Assembly (NCBI GenBank): GCA_018670825.1
Contig: JABHIW010000079.1
Location: 1-51,856, forward strand
Direction of reading: 5' to 3'
Length of the DNA stretch: 51,856 nt
Source of the DNA: Candidatus Scalindua sp.
GTDB lineage: Bacteria; Planctomycetota; Brocadiia; Brocadiales; Scalinduaceae
Shown here: positions 1-7,625 of the stretch, in pieces
Numbering within the stretch: the first letter of the stretch is position 1
Layout: every line of letters starts with the position of its first letter
Program-made: the position numbers and the translations under genes
The notes under the pieces: generated by a model
The model's database searches: none
What the model was told of the DNA's origin: nothing
The model's input: the letters and a program-made list of their open reading frames with translations, nothing else

Positions 1-843
1 GCAGGACCTGTCGATTGTAACAAAGAGCTCTCTAATATAATTGAACAATCTATACAGTATAGTGAAATAACTGAAGGCGCCTTTGATATTACCATTGGCC
101 CACTCATGAAAAAGTGGGGATTTTTTAAGAAGCAGGGACGAATTCCTGGCAAGGAAGAGTTGGAATCCGTACTTAAATCGGTTTCTTATAAAAATATCAT
201 TATTGAAGAGAAAGCAATAAAATCACTTGCAAAGAACCCGATAACCGTAAAAAAAGTATCTTTTAAGAACACAGGTACCCAGATTGATCTGGGAGGAATT
301 GGAAAGGGCTACGCAGTTGACAGGGTAACCAGCGTACTGAAACAAAACGGAATAAATTCAGCACTGATAAACTTCGCAGGAAATATTTATACATTTGGAA
401 CCCCACCCGGAAAAGATTCATGGGTTATAGGGTTGCAGCATCCACGCGAAAGTGAGGGGCTTCTCGGTACATTTGAGATTAAGGACAAAGCCGTATCCAC
501 TTCCGGTGACTACGAGAAATTCTTTACTATTGAAGGAAAACGCTACTCACACATAATCGATCCCAGAACGGGCAACCCCGTTACGGGCATCGTGAGTGTA
601 ACAATAGTAACAGACAACGCGACCAGGGCAGACGCCCTTTCCACAGGGGTCTTTGTCCTGGGGAAAGAGAAGGGAATGGCTCTTATAGAAAAACTGCCGG
701 ATGTTGAGGGCATTATTATCTATGAGAATGCTAACTCCAAACTGTCCACCAAAACCTCCAGCGGAATGCAGGCACTTTTCAAAAGAAACACCGAAGGCTC
801 TCAAAAAGAGGCCAAGACAGACATGATTATGTCGGGTAGTTAA
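1..843 (+). CDS. apbE: FAD:protein FMN transferase (ApbE), 5' end outside the window
   Basis: ApbE family, which transfers FMN from FAD to a Thr/Ser of flavoproteins such as the NqrB/RnfG type, on the outer face of the cytoplasmic membrane. The frame is open from base 1, so 280 residues are visible and the N-terminus, including any signal peptide or lipobox, is missing. The Met at 106 is internal, because family motif FDITIGPL precedes it. Other family signatures are IDLGGIGKGYAVDR, the SGDYEKFF and HIIDPRTGNPV segments, and the metal-binding ADALSTGVFVLG stretch near the C-terminus. The last ~30 residues are a polar tail. No partner flavoprotein is visible; it would lie upstream, outside the window. 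Family assignment is secure. Confidence 0.93.
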   Translation, partial: AGPVDCNKELSNIIEQSIQYSEITEGAFDITIGPLMKKWGFFKKQGRIPGKEELESVLKSVSYKNIIIEEKAIKSLAKNPITVKKVSFKNTGTQIDLGGIGKGYAVDRVTSVLKQNGINSALINFAGNIYTFGTPPGKDSWVIGLQHPRESEGLLGTFEIKDKAVSTSGDYEKFFTIEGKRYSHIIDPRTGNPVTGIVSVTIVTDNATRADALSTGVFVLGKEKGMALIEKLPDVEGIIIYENANSKLSTKTSSGMQALFKRNTEGSQKEAKTDMIMSGS

Positions 844-954
844 GGTGTTCCGAGAAAATGTGGTAAAAGATGAAATACCCTGTAGTGGAAGCTTACAGGT
901 TTCCACTAATACTCTATCCATGGGCGTAATGATTGACTGCTTATACGTCAGTAT

Positions 955-1209
955 CTAATTGCATGTAAGGGGTTTATTGATAATTTTCTTTCTATCAACG
1001 ACCGTAAAATCACTCCCATAAATGCGTAGAAAAGGCTGTACACACAATTGCGAAGAAGAGAGTTTCCCCCCTTCACTTTTTATACTGGAGATTACAAGTT
1101 TTCTGCTTGAATCATACATTCTGCTTACCATCCGTAATCGTTCTGTAGGTGTTCGTGGCATAAGCATCTCTTTCTACCATAATTCTGCTTCCTTTGAAGT
1201 ATCACTCAT
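955..1209 (-). pseudogene. small conserved hypothetical protein broken by an in-frame TAG
   Basis: Reading from an ATG at 1209 gives MSDTSKEAELW, a TAG at 1176-1174, then in the same frame KEMLMPRTPTERLRM through to a TAG at 955. The pattern (MSDTS..., TPTERLRM, MYDSSRKLV, FLRIYGSDF) matches, from memory, a family of ~90-aa uncharacterised proteins (typically TPEERLRM...MFDTAR...LFLRFYG) usually encoded just after a nucleotidyltransferase-like gene. A GAAAGAG ribosome binding site precedes the first ATG. The start 8 bp inside the upstream fragment shows the original coupling. The shorter reading from 1167 has no good binding site. It is probably a recent pseudogene, though a truncated product cannot be excluded. 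Confidence 0.6.
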
Positions 1210-1400
1210 TCTCTTTCGCCTTTCGTAAGAGATTGACAATCCTAAGGACATCAACCCAATTCTGCATATACTTCCAATCAAGCCTATTGATAAACCAAAT
1301 AATAAGTTCACTATCCACTGTATTATCTTGTTTAGTGTGACACTGAGGCCAGCAAAAATACAGTATTTATTTGAAAGATTATGTTCATCTGCTTTAATAA
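1202..1400 (-). pseudogene. C-terminal remnant of a nucleotidyltransferase-like gene
   Basis: Minus-strand reading upstream of 1202 gives RLDWKYMQNWVDVLRIVNLL and a TGA at 1204-1202. This resembles the C-terminal end of nucleotidyltransferase-like proteins (pattern LDxxYLxxWxxxLGxxDLL) that pair with the small protein downstream. Further upstream the similarity continues only after a frame change (KADEHNLSNKYCIFAGLSVT in another frame) and then is lost. No start codon or nucleotidyltransferase active site is left. I infer a decayed gene pair, of the kind annotated as toxin-like or AbiEii-like nucleotidyltransferase plus partner. The upstream limit is approximate. Confidence 0.45.
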
Positions 1401-1430
1401 GAGAAATTTATTTGTATAAATTGATAAATC

Positions 1431-2843
1431 ATGAATAGAAGTCCAGTGGAAAGAGAGAGTTTTAAAGGCAAAAAAGTAACTGTGATGGGGTTAGGGTTAT
1501 TTGGAGGGGGTGTTGGCGCGGTCAGATACCTTGCTTCCCAGGGTGCGGATGTGACTGTTACAGATTTGAAAAGTGCTGAAGAACTGTCCGCTTCTCTTAA
1601 ACGAATTGGTAAACTGCCTGTTAAGCTCAAGCTTGGTAAACACGATAAAGAGGATTTTGTGAACGTGGACATGCTGGTTGTCAGTCCTGCTGTACCTGAT
1701 GATTCGAAGTTCTTAGAAATAGCATTTAAAAATAATATACGTATCGATTCTGAACTCAGTATTTTCTTCAGGCATTGCCCTGCACCCATAATAGGGATTA
1801 CGGGAAGTAACGGCAAATCTACAACTACATCATTACTGGGAGAGATGCTGAAAGAAGCGGGAATTAAAACATGGGTTGGCGGAAACATCGGCGTTTCATT
1901 GTTAGAAAATCTTGACGAAATAAAACCCGATGATGTTGTTGTACTCGAGATATCAAGTTTTCAGCTTGAATATCTCGCCAGGATAAAGATGAGTCCACAT
2001 ATAAGCATAGTAACAAATATAGCACCAAATCACCTTGACAGGCACAAAACTATGGAAAACTATATAGGCACTAAAAAGGCAATTGTTCATTATCAACAAG
2101 AGGATGATTACGCAATACTGAATTACGACGATCCGACATTGAAAAAATGGGAAGGTGAAAGTAAAGGCCGCCATCTTTGGTTCAGTATAACAAAAGAGCT
2201 GGAGCATGGCACCTTCCTGAAAAATAATGAAATTATTATTAATCATAATTCCACAAGAACAGTTATCCCCTGCTCAACACAAATTAACATAAAAGGAACT
2301 CATAACTGGCAAAATATAATGGCAGCATCATACGTAGCAACCTTAATGCATGCCAATGTAGAGTCTATTAAAAATGCAATTATAGGATTTACCGGATTAG
2401 AACATCGATTGGAGTACGTACACACTATCAACCAAGTACAATATTACAACGATTCAAAGGCAACTACACCGGAAGCGGCGATAGCAGGCATAAAGGCGTT
2501 TGACAGCCCAACAGTACTCATTGCAGGAGGATATGATAAAAAAGTCAGCCTTCATCAGTTTGCACAGGAATGTATCAGAAATACAAAATGCGTAATTCTA
2601 ATTGGAGAGACCGCGAATACCATACAGAAACTTATTCAAGACATAAAAGGAGAAAAGACAAAACCGGAGGTTTATATGGCAGCATCTCTGGATGAGTCAG
2701 TCAAAAGGGCATCTGAAGTTGCGGAGCCAGGAGATATCGTCTTGCTGTCACCGGCATGCGCAAGTTTCGGTATGTTTGCAAACTTCGAAGAGAGAGGAAA
2801 AAAGTTTAAAGAACTTGTGTCTCAATTGAACATGAAAGAGTAG
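1431..2843 (+). CDS. murD: UDP-N-acetylmuramoylalanine--D-glutamate ligase
   Basis: Cytoplasmic ATP-dependent ligase adding D-Glu to UDP-MurNAc-L-Ala in peptidoglycan precursor synthesis. The 470-aa product has the full three-domain Mur ligase plan: a Rossmann-like UDP-binding domain (glycine-rich GLGLFGGG near residue 20), the central ATPase with P-loop GITGSNGKST (about 122-131), the NIAPNHLDRH segment, the EHRLEYV segment, YNDSKATTPEA, and a C-terminal ADP-binding domain ending LLSPACASFGMF. The ATG at 1431 lacks a good Shine-Dalgarno but the N-terminus aligns with family length. The last codons and TAG stop lie in a sequence (ATGAAAGAGTAGAACT) that recurs in the REP-like repeats downstream. 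It stands alone rather than in a dcw cluster. Confidence 0.95.
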   Translation: MNRSPVERESFKGKKVTVMGLGLFGGGVGAVRYLASQGADVTVTDLKSAEELSASLKRIGKLPVKLKLGKHDKEDFVNVDMLVVSPAVPDDSKFLEIAFKNNIRIDSELSIFFRHCPAPIIGITGSNGKSTTTSLLGEMLKEAGIKTWVGGNIGVSLLENLDEIKPDDVVVLEISSFQLEYLARIKMSPHISIVTNIAPNHLDRHKTMENYIGTKKAIVHYQQEDDYAILNYDDPTLKKWEGESKGRHLWFSITKELEHGTFLKNNEIIINHNSTRTVIPCSTQINIKGTHNWQNIMAASYVATLMHANVESIKNAIIGFTGLEHRLEYVHTINQVQYYNDSKATTPEAAIAGIKAFDSPTVLIAGGYDKKVSLHQFAQECIRNTKCVILIGETANTIQKLIQDIKGEKTKPEVYMAASLDESVKRASEVAEPGDIVLLSPACASFGMFANFEERGKKFKELVSQLNMKE

Positions 2844-2846
2844 AAC
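2831..2846 (+). repeat. partial copy of the REP-like repeat overlapping the murD stop
   Basis: The bases around the murD stop, CATGAAAGAGTAGAACT, match the left part of the repeats at 5026-5046 and 5982-6002. Here the second palindrome is absent. The repeat appears to supply the last codons and stop of murD. Confidence 0.4.
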
Positions 2847-2883
2847 TGCTTGCTATAGGCAAAAGAACCAGGAAAAATGGTTA

Positions 2884-2972
2884 CTCACGCAAAGCCGCAG
2901 AGATCGCCAAGACAATACAAAAAATGTTTAAAAGTCTTTTTTCCCTTTACGAACTTAGCGGCTTTACGTGAG
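2884..2972. repeat. 89-bp palindrome-ended intergenic repeat
   Basis: The element begins CTCACGCAAAGCCGC (2884-2898) and ends GCGGCTTTACGTGAG (2958-2972): 15-bp inverted ends with one mismatch, joined by an A/T-rich centre. It lies between murD and cca. I read it as a MITE-like or REP-like repeat unit, because similar CACGCAAAGCCGC segments are frequent as dispersed repeats in AT-rich genomes. No other copy is present in this window. It could also act as a weak transcript-end hairpin. Confidence 0.5.
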
Positions 2973-3001
2973 AATATGTAATTTAAACTTGATTAATTGA
3001 A

Positions 3002-4423
3002 ATGATTGACAAAATTGAACACAATAGCTCACGCATAAATCAACTTAAAGAAACTGCAATAGGTATAGTTAAACGCCTGAAAGAAAACGGGTTCAGTGCG
3101 TTATTCGCGGGTGGTTGTGTTCGTGATATGCTGATGGGCAGTATACCGGAAGACTATGATATTGCTACGAATGCACGTCCCGATGATATTATAAATATAT
3201 TCAAACGAACAGTCCCTATCGGCATTCACTTTGGAGTAGTTCTGGTCATGGAAAATGACTTCGAGTTCGAAGTTGCCACATTCAGATCTGACGGCACATA
3301 CTCCGATGGACGTCACCCTGACACGGTAACATTCTGCGATGCCAGAGGAGATGCATTAAGACGAGACTTTACGATTAACGGAATGTTTTATGACCCGATT
3401 AAAGATAAACATTTTGATTATGTTGGAGGGGAAGATGATCTGAAAGCCCGTCTTGTCCGGGCCATTGGAAACCCCTTTGAAAGATTTAATGAAGACAGGT
3501 TACGAATGATAAGGGCCGTACGTTTTGCATGCCGATTTAATTTCAAGATTGAAGATAAGACTGCTGAGGCTATAAAAAAGCTTTATAATAAATTATTAAC
3601 CGTAAGCAAAGAAAGGATCAGGGATGAACTCCGAAAGACATTAACCGGCCCAAACCCGGATACGAGTATCAAAATGCTAGACGAACTGAACCTTCTGCAT
3701 GAAATACTTCCGGAAGTGACAGCAATGAAAGGTGTAGAACAACCGGAAAACTTTCACCCGGAAGGTGATGTCTTTACGCATACCCTGCTCACATTAACAA
3801 AATTGGCAGACGGAAGAGAAGTAACAGATACCAGTAAAGAACGTGTTTCCGTCTCGAGCAGCATTGATAATAAAAATATATCCGGCAGTTGGGAACTGGC
3901 AATGGCTGTACTTCTTCACGACATAGGTAAACCCGTAACATTTGAGGTTTCAGATCGTATCAGGTTTAACAATCATGATAGTGTTGGCGCCAAAATGGCG
4001 GAAAAGATATGTGAACGATTAAGAATGTCGAATGCCGAGAAAGAACGCATTACATGGTTAGTAAAAATGCATCTCTATCTAAGACATGCGCAGGAGATGA
4101 GGATAAGCAAGCTTAAGAGGCTTTTTGCCCACGAAGGCTACCCTGAACTTGCAGAGCTATATAAGGTAGATTCACTTGCCAGTACTGCAAATCTTGATGA
4201 TTACAACTTTTGTCAGAATATGTTTGAAGAACTGAAAGAAGAGGAGATAAAACCAGAACCCCTTATAACAGGCAATGATTTAATTGCTTTAGGACTAAAA
4301 TCCGGCCCAATATTCTCAAAAATCCTGGATGCGATAAAAGATGAACAACTGGAGCAGAAGATTACAACAAAGGAAGACGCTTTAAAAAAGGCAAAAGAGC
4401 TTGTGGCAATAGAATCAAGTTAA
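3002..4423 (+). CDS. cca: CCA-adding enzyme / tRNA nucleotidyltransferase with HD domain
   Basis: Class II nucleotidyltransferase of the CCA-tRNA / poly(A) polymerase family, which builds or repairs the 3' CCA end of tRNAs. In the 473-aa protein the head domain shows FAGGCVRDMLMG (about 36-46) and the metal-binding DYD (51-53). Next come RRDFTINGM and the RNA-binding FNEDRLRMIRAVRF segment. An HD-type phosphohydrolase motif, LLHDIGKP, lies near residue 303. The HD domain favours a CCA enzyme over poly(A) polymerase, which lacks it. Three of the five tRNA genes in this window (Val, Asp, Ser-GGA) encode CCA and two (Arg, Ser-CGA) do not, so CCA addition is needed here. The gene is monocistronic, between repeats. 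Confidence 0.9.
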   Translation: MIDKIEHNSSRINQLKETAIGIVKRLKENGFSALFAGGCVRDMLMGSIPEDYDIATNARPDDIINIFKRTVPIGIHFGVVLVMENDFEFEVATFRSDGTYSDGRHPDTVTFCDARGDALRRDFTINGMFYDPIKDKHFDYVGGEDDLKARLVRAIGNPFERFNEDRLRMIRAVRFACRFNFKIEDKTAEAIKKLYNKLLTVSKERIRDELRKTLTGPNPDTSIKMLDELNLLHEILPEVTAMKGVEQPENFHPEGDVFTHTLLTLTKLADGREVTDTSKERVSVSSSIDNKNISGSWELAMAVLLHDIGKPVTFEVSDRIRFNNHDSVGAKMAEKICERLRMSNAEKERITWLVKMHLYLRHAQEMRISKLKRLFAHEGYPELAELYKVDSLASTANLDDYNFCQNMFEELKEEEIKPEPLITGNDLIALGLKSGPIFSKILDAIKDEQLEQKITTKEDALKKAKELVAIESS

Positions 4424-4427
4424 CGCT

Positions 4428-4463
4428 CTATGAGTAGACTTTTACTGTTCGACAGTTCTACTG
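4428..4463. repeat. REP-like repeat, damaged copy upstream of the RAYT gene
   Basis: CTGTTCGACAG (4445-4455) followed by TTCTA and only the start of the returning arm (CTG). This is one arm of the 12-bp palindrome seen intact at 5054-5082. The preceding TATGAGTAGACTTTT resembles the first hairpin of the downstream copies. Confidence 0.55.
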
Positions 4464-4484
4464 CTTACCATAGACAACAGAATC

Positions 4485-5021
4485 ATGAAACTATATACAA
4501 TCGGTCACCGTGAAGGTATATACTTTTGTACAGATACGATAATAAGTTTCGCTTATATTTTTGTAGAAATTGAATTTTTTGAAATCATCATTGATTCTCT
4601 AAAATATTGCCAGAAAGAAAAAGGGCTACAGCTCATAGCATATGTAATTATGCCCAATCACGTTCATACTATTTTAGGTGCAAACAATGGTAACATTTCC
4701 AATATTTTACGTGATTACAAACAATATACTTCACGAAAGATCACTGAAACTCTCAGGCGAAGGAGAAAAGTTCAAACTCTTTCACTATTCAAATCTACGG
4801 CAAAACGTGATGGAAAAGATAATCAATACAAAGTATGGTAATCAGGCAGCCATCCCCTATTGATGGATTATGAAGAGAAATTATTTCAAAAAATTGAATA
4901 TGTTCACCATAATCCAGTACGAAAAGGTTTTGTTGAAGCACCTGAGCATTGGGTATACTCGAGTGCAAGAAATTATATCACCAATGATGCTTCTATTATA
5001 GAAATTCAGAAGTTATGGTAA
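4485..5021 (+). pseudogene. RAYT-type (REP-associated tyrosine) transposase with one nonsense codon
   Basis: One continuous frame runs from ATG 4485 to TAA 5019-5021, interrupted only by TAA at 4839-4841. The order of motifs is that of Y1 transposases linked to REP sequences: GIYFCTDTI, the HUH motif in MPNHVHTIL (His59 and His61), LRDYKQYTSRKI carrying the candidate nucleophilic Tyr, QYKVW-stop-SGSHP where families usually have VWQ.G.HP, then KIEYVHHNPVRKGFV and HWVYSSARNY. The stop therefore probably replaced a Gln codon (CAA to TAA). REP-like hairpins sit on both sides. As written it yields a 118-aa fragment with the HUH residues but without the C-terminal part, so it is likely inactive. 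Confidence 0.85.
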
Positions 5022-5025
5022 AAAG

Positions 5026-5082
5026 CATGAAAGAGTAGACTCTTTCCGTTTTACCTGTTCGACAGTAGAACTGTCGAACAGG
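5026..5082. repeat. REP-like double hairpin downstream of the RAYT gene
   Basis: Two perfect hairpins in tandem: GAAAGAG-TAGA-CTCTTTC (5029-5046) and CCTGTTCGACAG-TAGAA-CTGTCGAACAGG (5054-5082). The second has a 12-bp stem with a 5-nt loop. The tandem arrangement, the position directly after the transposase stop, and the second copy at 5982-6036 support a REP/BIME-like unit mobilised by this RAYT family. Confidence 0.8.
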
Positions 5083-5160
5083 AATTTCCGATATTTTCCA
5101 CAACTTTAGCTCACTTCAAACTTAAGGCACTTTTAACTTTTTCTGAAAGGCAAAAGAACA

Positions 5161-5730
5161 TTGAAGGTTATAATAAAAGATTCAAAAAGAGAATATGATG
5201 GTTTTTTTAAAGTTGATAAGGTCGTCCTTCAACATGAAAAATTTGATGGTTCAATGAGCAAAGATATTGACCGGTTAAACTTCAACAGGGGAGACACAGT
5301 AGCTGTTATCTTATATAATAAAATTAATAATTCTGTTGTTTTGATCAGGCAATTTCGGTATCCGGCATATGTAGATGACGGCCCGGGCTGGCTGATAGAA
5401 TGTGTTGCGGGGATCAAAGATAACGGTGAAGTTCTCGTCGCAAAGAAAGAAGTTCTGGAAGAAACCGGCTATAAGATCGAAGAGCTGAAATATCTAACAC
5501 GGTTCTATCCGAGCCCTGGGGGATGCTCTGAAATAATATCTGTATATCTCGCTTACGTTGAAGGAAGAGGGGAGATAGAAGATAAATATTTTGGTACAGG
5601 CAACGAAGATATTCAGGTTATAGAAATTCCACTGGTCAAAGCATTTGAGATGATTATGAACGGCGAAATTTGTGATGGGAAAACCATAATAGGCCTATTC
5701 CACCTTCGTGATAAACTGGAAAAAGGTTAA
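5161..5730 (+). CDS. Nudix hydrolase (NudK / ADP-ribose pyrophosphatase type)
   Basis: 189-aa Nudix protein that probably hydrolyses a nucleotide sugar such as ADP-ribose or GDP-mannose. The Nudix region AGIKDNGEVLVAKKEVLEE followed by TGY has the metal-binding EExGY end, with Lys in place of the usual Arg and slightly shorter spacing than the generic consensus. The same compact form occurs, from memory, in NudK. The loop FYPSPGGCSEIISVYLA and the C-terminal NGEICDGKTIIGL also match NudK-type enzymes. The start is TTG at 5161, with AAAGG about 10 nt upstream. Substrate cannot be decided from sequence. It stands between two repeat-rich spacers. Confidence 0.85.
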   Translation: MKVIIKDSKREYDGFFKVDKVVLQHEKFDGSMSKDIDRLNFNRGDTVAVILYNKINNSVVLIRQFRYPAYVDDGPGWLIECVAGIKDNGEVLVAKKEVLEETGYKIEELKYLTRFYPSPGGCSEIISVYLAYVEGRGEIEDKYFGTGNEDIQVIEIPLVKAFEMIMNGEICDGKTIIGLFHLRDKLEKG

Positions 5731-5754
5731 AGGCACTATAAGCAGTAAATGTTT

Positions 5755-5864
5755 GTAAGTACTCAATAAGCAGATGAGAACCTCCCCTTAATCCCCTCCT
5801 TTGCAAGGAGGGGAAATGGGGTGGTAATAATTTAAAAGTTCTCATCTGCTTATCAAGTACTTAC
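5755..5864. repeat. 110-bp MITE-like element with 27-bp terminal inverted repeats
   Basis: Left end 5755-5781 and right end 5838-5864 are inverted copies matching at 25 of 27 positions (GTAAGTACT..ATAAGCAGATGAGAAC). The interior holds a second, perfect hairpin CCCCTCCTT-TGC-AAGGAGGGG (5793-5813) and a GGGG-rich arm. It has no coding capacity. The nested palindromes suggest a non-autonomous transposable element; no matching transposase ends are visible here. Confidence 0.75.
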
Positions 5865-5911
5865 GTAAAAATAAAAACTGGATTCCCCACGAAAGTAGGG
5901 ATATTTTACTG

Positions 5912-5932
5912 TCCGATTGTTCTACAATCGGA
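5912..5932. repeat. short hairpin in the Nudix-to-hydrolase spacer
   Basis: TCCGATTGT-TCT-ACAATCGGA, a perfect 9-bp stem with a 3-nt loop. It is the same size class as the REP palindromes on either side but has a different stem sequence, so it may be another REP family or a diverged copy. Confidence 0.45.
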
Positions 5933-5981
5933 TACATAAAACATAAGTAGTTCCACTACTATTACGTGTTAACAGATAACC

Positions 5982-6036
5982 ATGAAAGAGTAGAACTCTT
6001 TCAATTTTGTATGTTCAACAGCAGAACTGTCGAACA
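5982..6036. repeat. REP-like double hairpin, second copy
   Basis: GAAAGAG-TAGAA-CTCTTTC (5984-6002) followed by TGTTCAACAG-CAGAA-CTGTCGAACA (6012-6036), the latter with one mismatch in its stem. The unit matches 5026-5082 in order and spacing and ends 28 bp before the next start codon. Confidence 0.75.
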
Positions 6037-6063
6037 GTAAGTAAATACGGTTAAATAAATATT

Positions 6064-6660
6064 ATGAAGAATAAGACTGTTTTCGTAGATATAGATACCC
6101 AATTTGATTTTATGGATCCCTGCGGAAATCTTTATGTTCCTGGTGCGGAAGATATCGTCGATAACGTTAAAAAACTCTTTGATTACGCACAAGAACACAA
6201 AATCAAAATACTCTCTTCAATGGACGCGCACACATCTGATGACCCGGAGTTCAAGCTCTTTCCTCCCCATTGTATAAAAGGCACCCCCGGCAATCATAAA
6301 ATTGAAGCAAGCACATGTAATGAGAATATCATAATCGAAAACAGAGAGCAGGACATTACAGAGTCTATAATGGACCATGAGCAAATAATTGTTGAAAGCC
6401 AAACATTTGATATCTTTGAAAGCACTAACACAGACAAAATCGTAAAAAAACTGGATGCACAGAACTTTGTAGTATTTGGAGTGGCGACAGACTACTGTGT
6501 AAAAGCGGCAGTTCTTGGATTATTAAAACGGGATTATAACGTTTCTCTGGTTATGGATGCGACAAAAGCAATTACAAAAGAAGGAGAAGAACAATCTCTG
6601 AATGAAATGAAAGATGCCGGAGCTGCTTTCACAATCACAAAGGATATCTTAGTAATGTAA
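6064..6660 (+). CDS. isochorismatase/nicotinamidase-like cysteine hydrolase
   Basis: 198-aa single-domain protein of the cysteine hydrolase (nicotinamidase/isochorismatase) fold. DTQFDF supplies the presumed catalytic Asp11, SSMDAHTSDD the candidate metal ligands, and GVATDYCVKAAVLG the nucleophile Cys145. In the position where relatives have a catalytic Lys (pattern EKQTFDVF) this protein reads ESQTFDIF, so Ser112 replaces the Lys. That makes classical nicotinamidase activity uncertain. The substrate may be an unusual amide, or the protein may be catalytically altered. The start ATG at 6064 agrees with family N-termini. No pathway neighbour is present. Confidence 0.8.
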   Translation: MKNKTVFVDIDTQFDFMDPCGNLYVPGAEDIVDNVKKLFDYAQEHKIKILSSMDAHTSDDPEFKLFPPHCIKGTPGNHKIEASTCNENIIIENREQDITESIMDHEQIIVESQTFDIFESTNTDKIVKKLDAQNFVVFGVATDYCVKAAVLGLLKRDYNVSLVMDATKAITKEGEEQSLNEMKDAGAAFTITKDILVM

Positions 6661-6736
6661 ATCACAAACTAAAGAGGTTCACATTATAGTACCTATTCAT
6701 TAGTATGAAAACAGTGTAGTTTGTGTATAATTTAGA

Positions 6737-7570
6737 ATGTTGAAAAGATTAATAATATATTCAGCCTTCATTACCGTATTAATAATGATTATTCCGAAAT
6801 TTATAGAAAAAAAATTGATTTTCCATCCGGACAAAAGTAATGACCACACAACTCCGGATGCTTATGGCATTGAGTATGATGATGTTACATTCAGGACCGA
6901 GGATGGGCTGGAGCTGCACGGTTGGTTCATTCCCGGTAAAAAATCCTCAACCGATGCAGATCTGCATACACTCCTATGGTTTCACGGTAATTCCGGCAAC
7001 GTAAACCGCAGGCTCGACAACATAAAGATGTTACATGATAGAGTGCCGGTAAATGTCTTTATCTTTGACTATCGCCAATACGGCAGAAGTGAGGGCAAGA
7101 TAACCGAACAGGGAACCTATATGGACGCAAGGGCAGCCCTTGCGTATCTACACTCACGAAATGACATAAACAGTGAAAAAATTATCTTCTTTGGCCGTTC
7201 CCTTGGCAGTGCAGTAGCTGTTGACCTTGCAGTGAAAGAGAAATGCCGTGCCCTGATCCTCGAAACACCTTTTACCTCTATAAAAGAGATGGGGAAAGAG
7301 CTCTATCCATTCCTACCCTTTACTATTTTTTTAAGAACAAAATATGACTCTCTCTCTAAGATCAGGGACATAAAAGTACCAACCCTTATCATGCATGGAG
7401 ACAAAGATGAGCTTGTTCCAATCGAACAGGGAAAGAGGTTATATGAGAAAGCTAATGAACCCAAAGAATTCTACACTATCCCCGGAGCCATGCACAACGA
7501 CACCCACATTGTTGGTGGAGTAGAATATTTTGACGTGATCAAAAATTTCGTGAATAAACTGGAAAAATAA
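6737..7570 (+). CDS. alpha/beta hydrolase, membrane-anchored (Bem46/YqkD type)
   Basis: 277-aa serine hydrolase with an N-terminal hydrophobic anchor (residues ~3-22, LIIYSAFITVLIMIIP). It shows the oxyanion segment WFHGNSGNV, nucleophile elbow GRSLGSA (Ser155), acid Asp224 in MHGDKDELVP, and His253 in GAMHND, a complete triad. The family includes Bem46-like and YqkD-like esterases or thioesterases of unknown substrate. The catalytic domain probably faces the periplasm, but orientation is inferred. It is followed by a tiny membrane-protein gene on the same strand. Confidence 0.85.
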   Translation: MLKRLIIYSAFITVLIMIIPKFIEKKLIFHPDKSNDHTTPDAYGIEYDDVTFRTEDGLELHGWFIPGKKSSTDADLHTLLWFHGNSGNVNRRLDNIKMLHDRVPVNVFIFDYRQYGRSEGKITEQGTYMDARAALAYLHSRNDINSEKIIFFGRSLGSAVAVDLAVKEKCRALILETPFTSIKEMGKELYPFLPFTIFLRTKYDSLSKIRDIKVPTLIMHGDKDELVPIEQGKRLYEKANEPKEFYTIPGAMHNDTHIVGGVEYFDVIKNFVNKLEK

Positions 7571-7625
7571 AAAAGCTGAGTACTCATTACGGAACAACAC
7601 TAACAAGAAAAGATAGGACGATTAA

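Noticed and set aside
4678-4863. 61-aa frame inside the RAYT gene
   Set aside because: The RAYT frame continues past its nonsense codon without any shift, and the 61-aa frame carries none of the family motifs.
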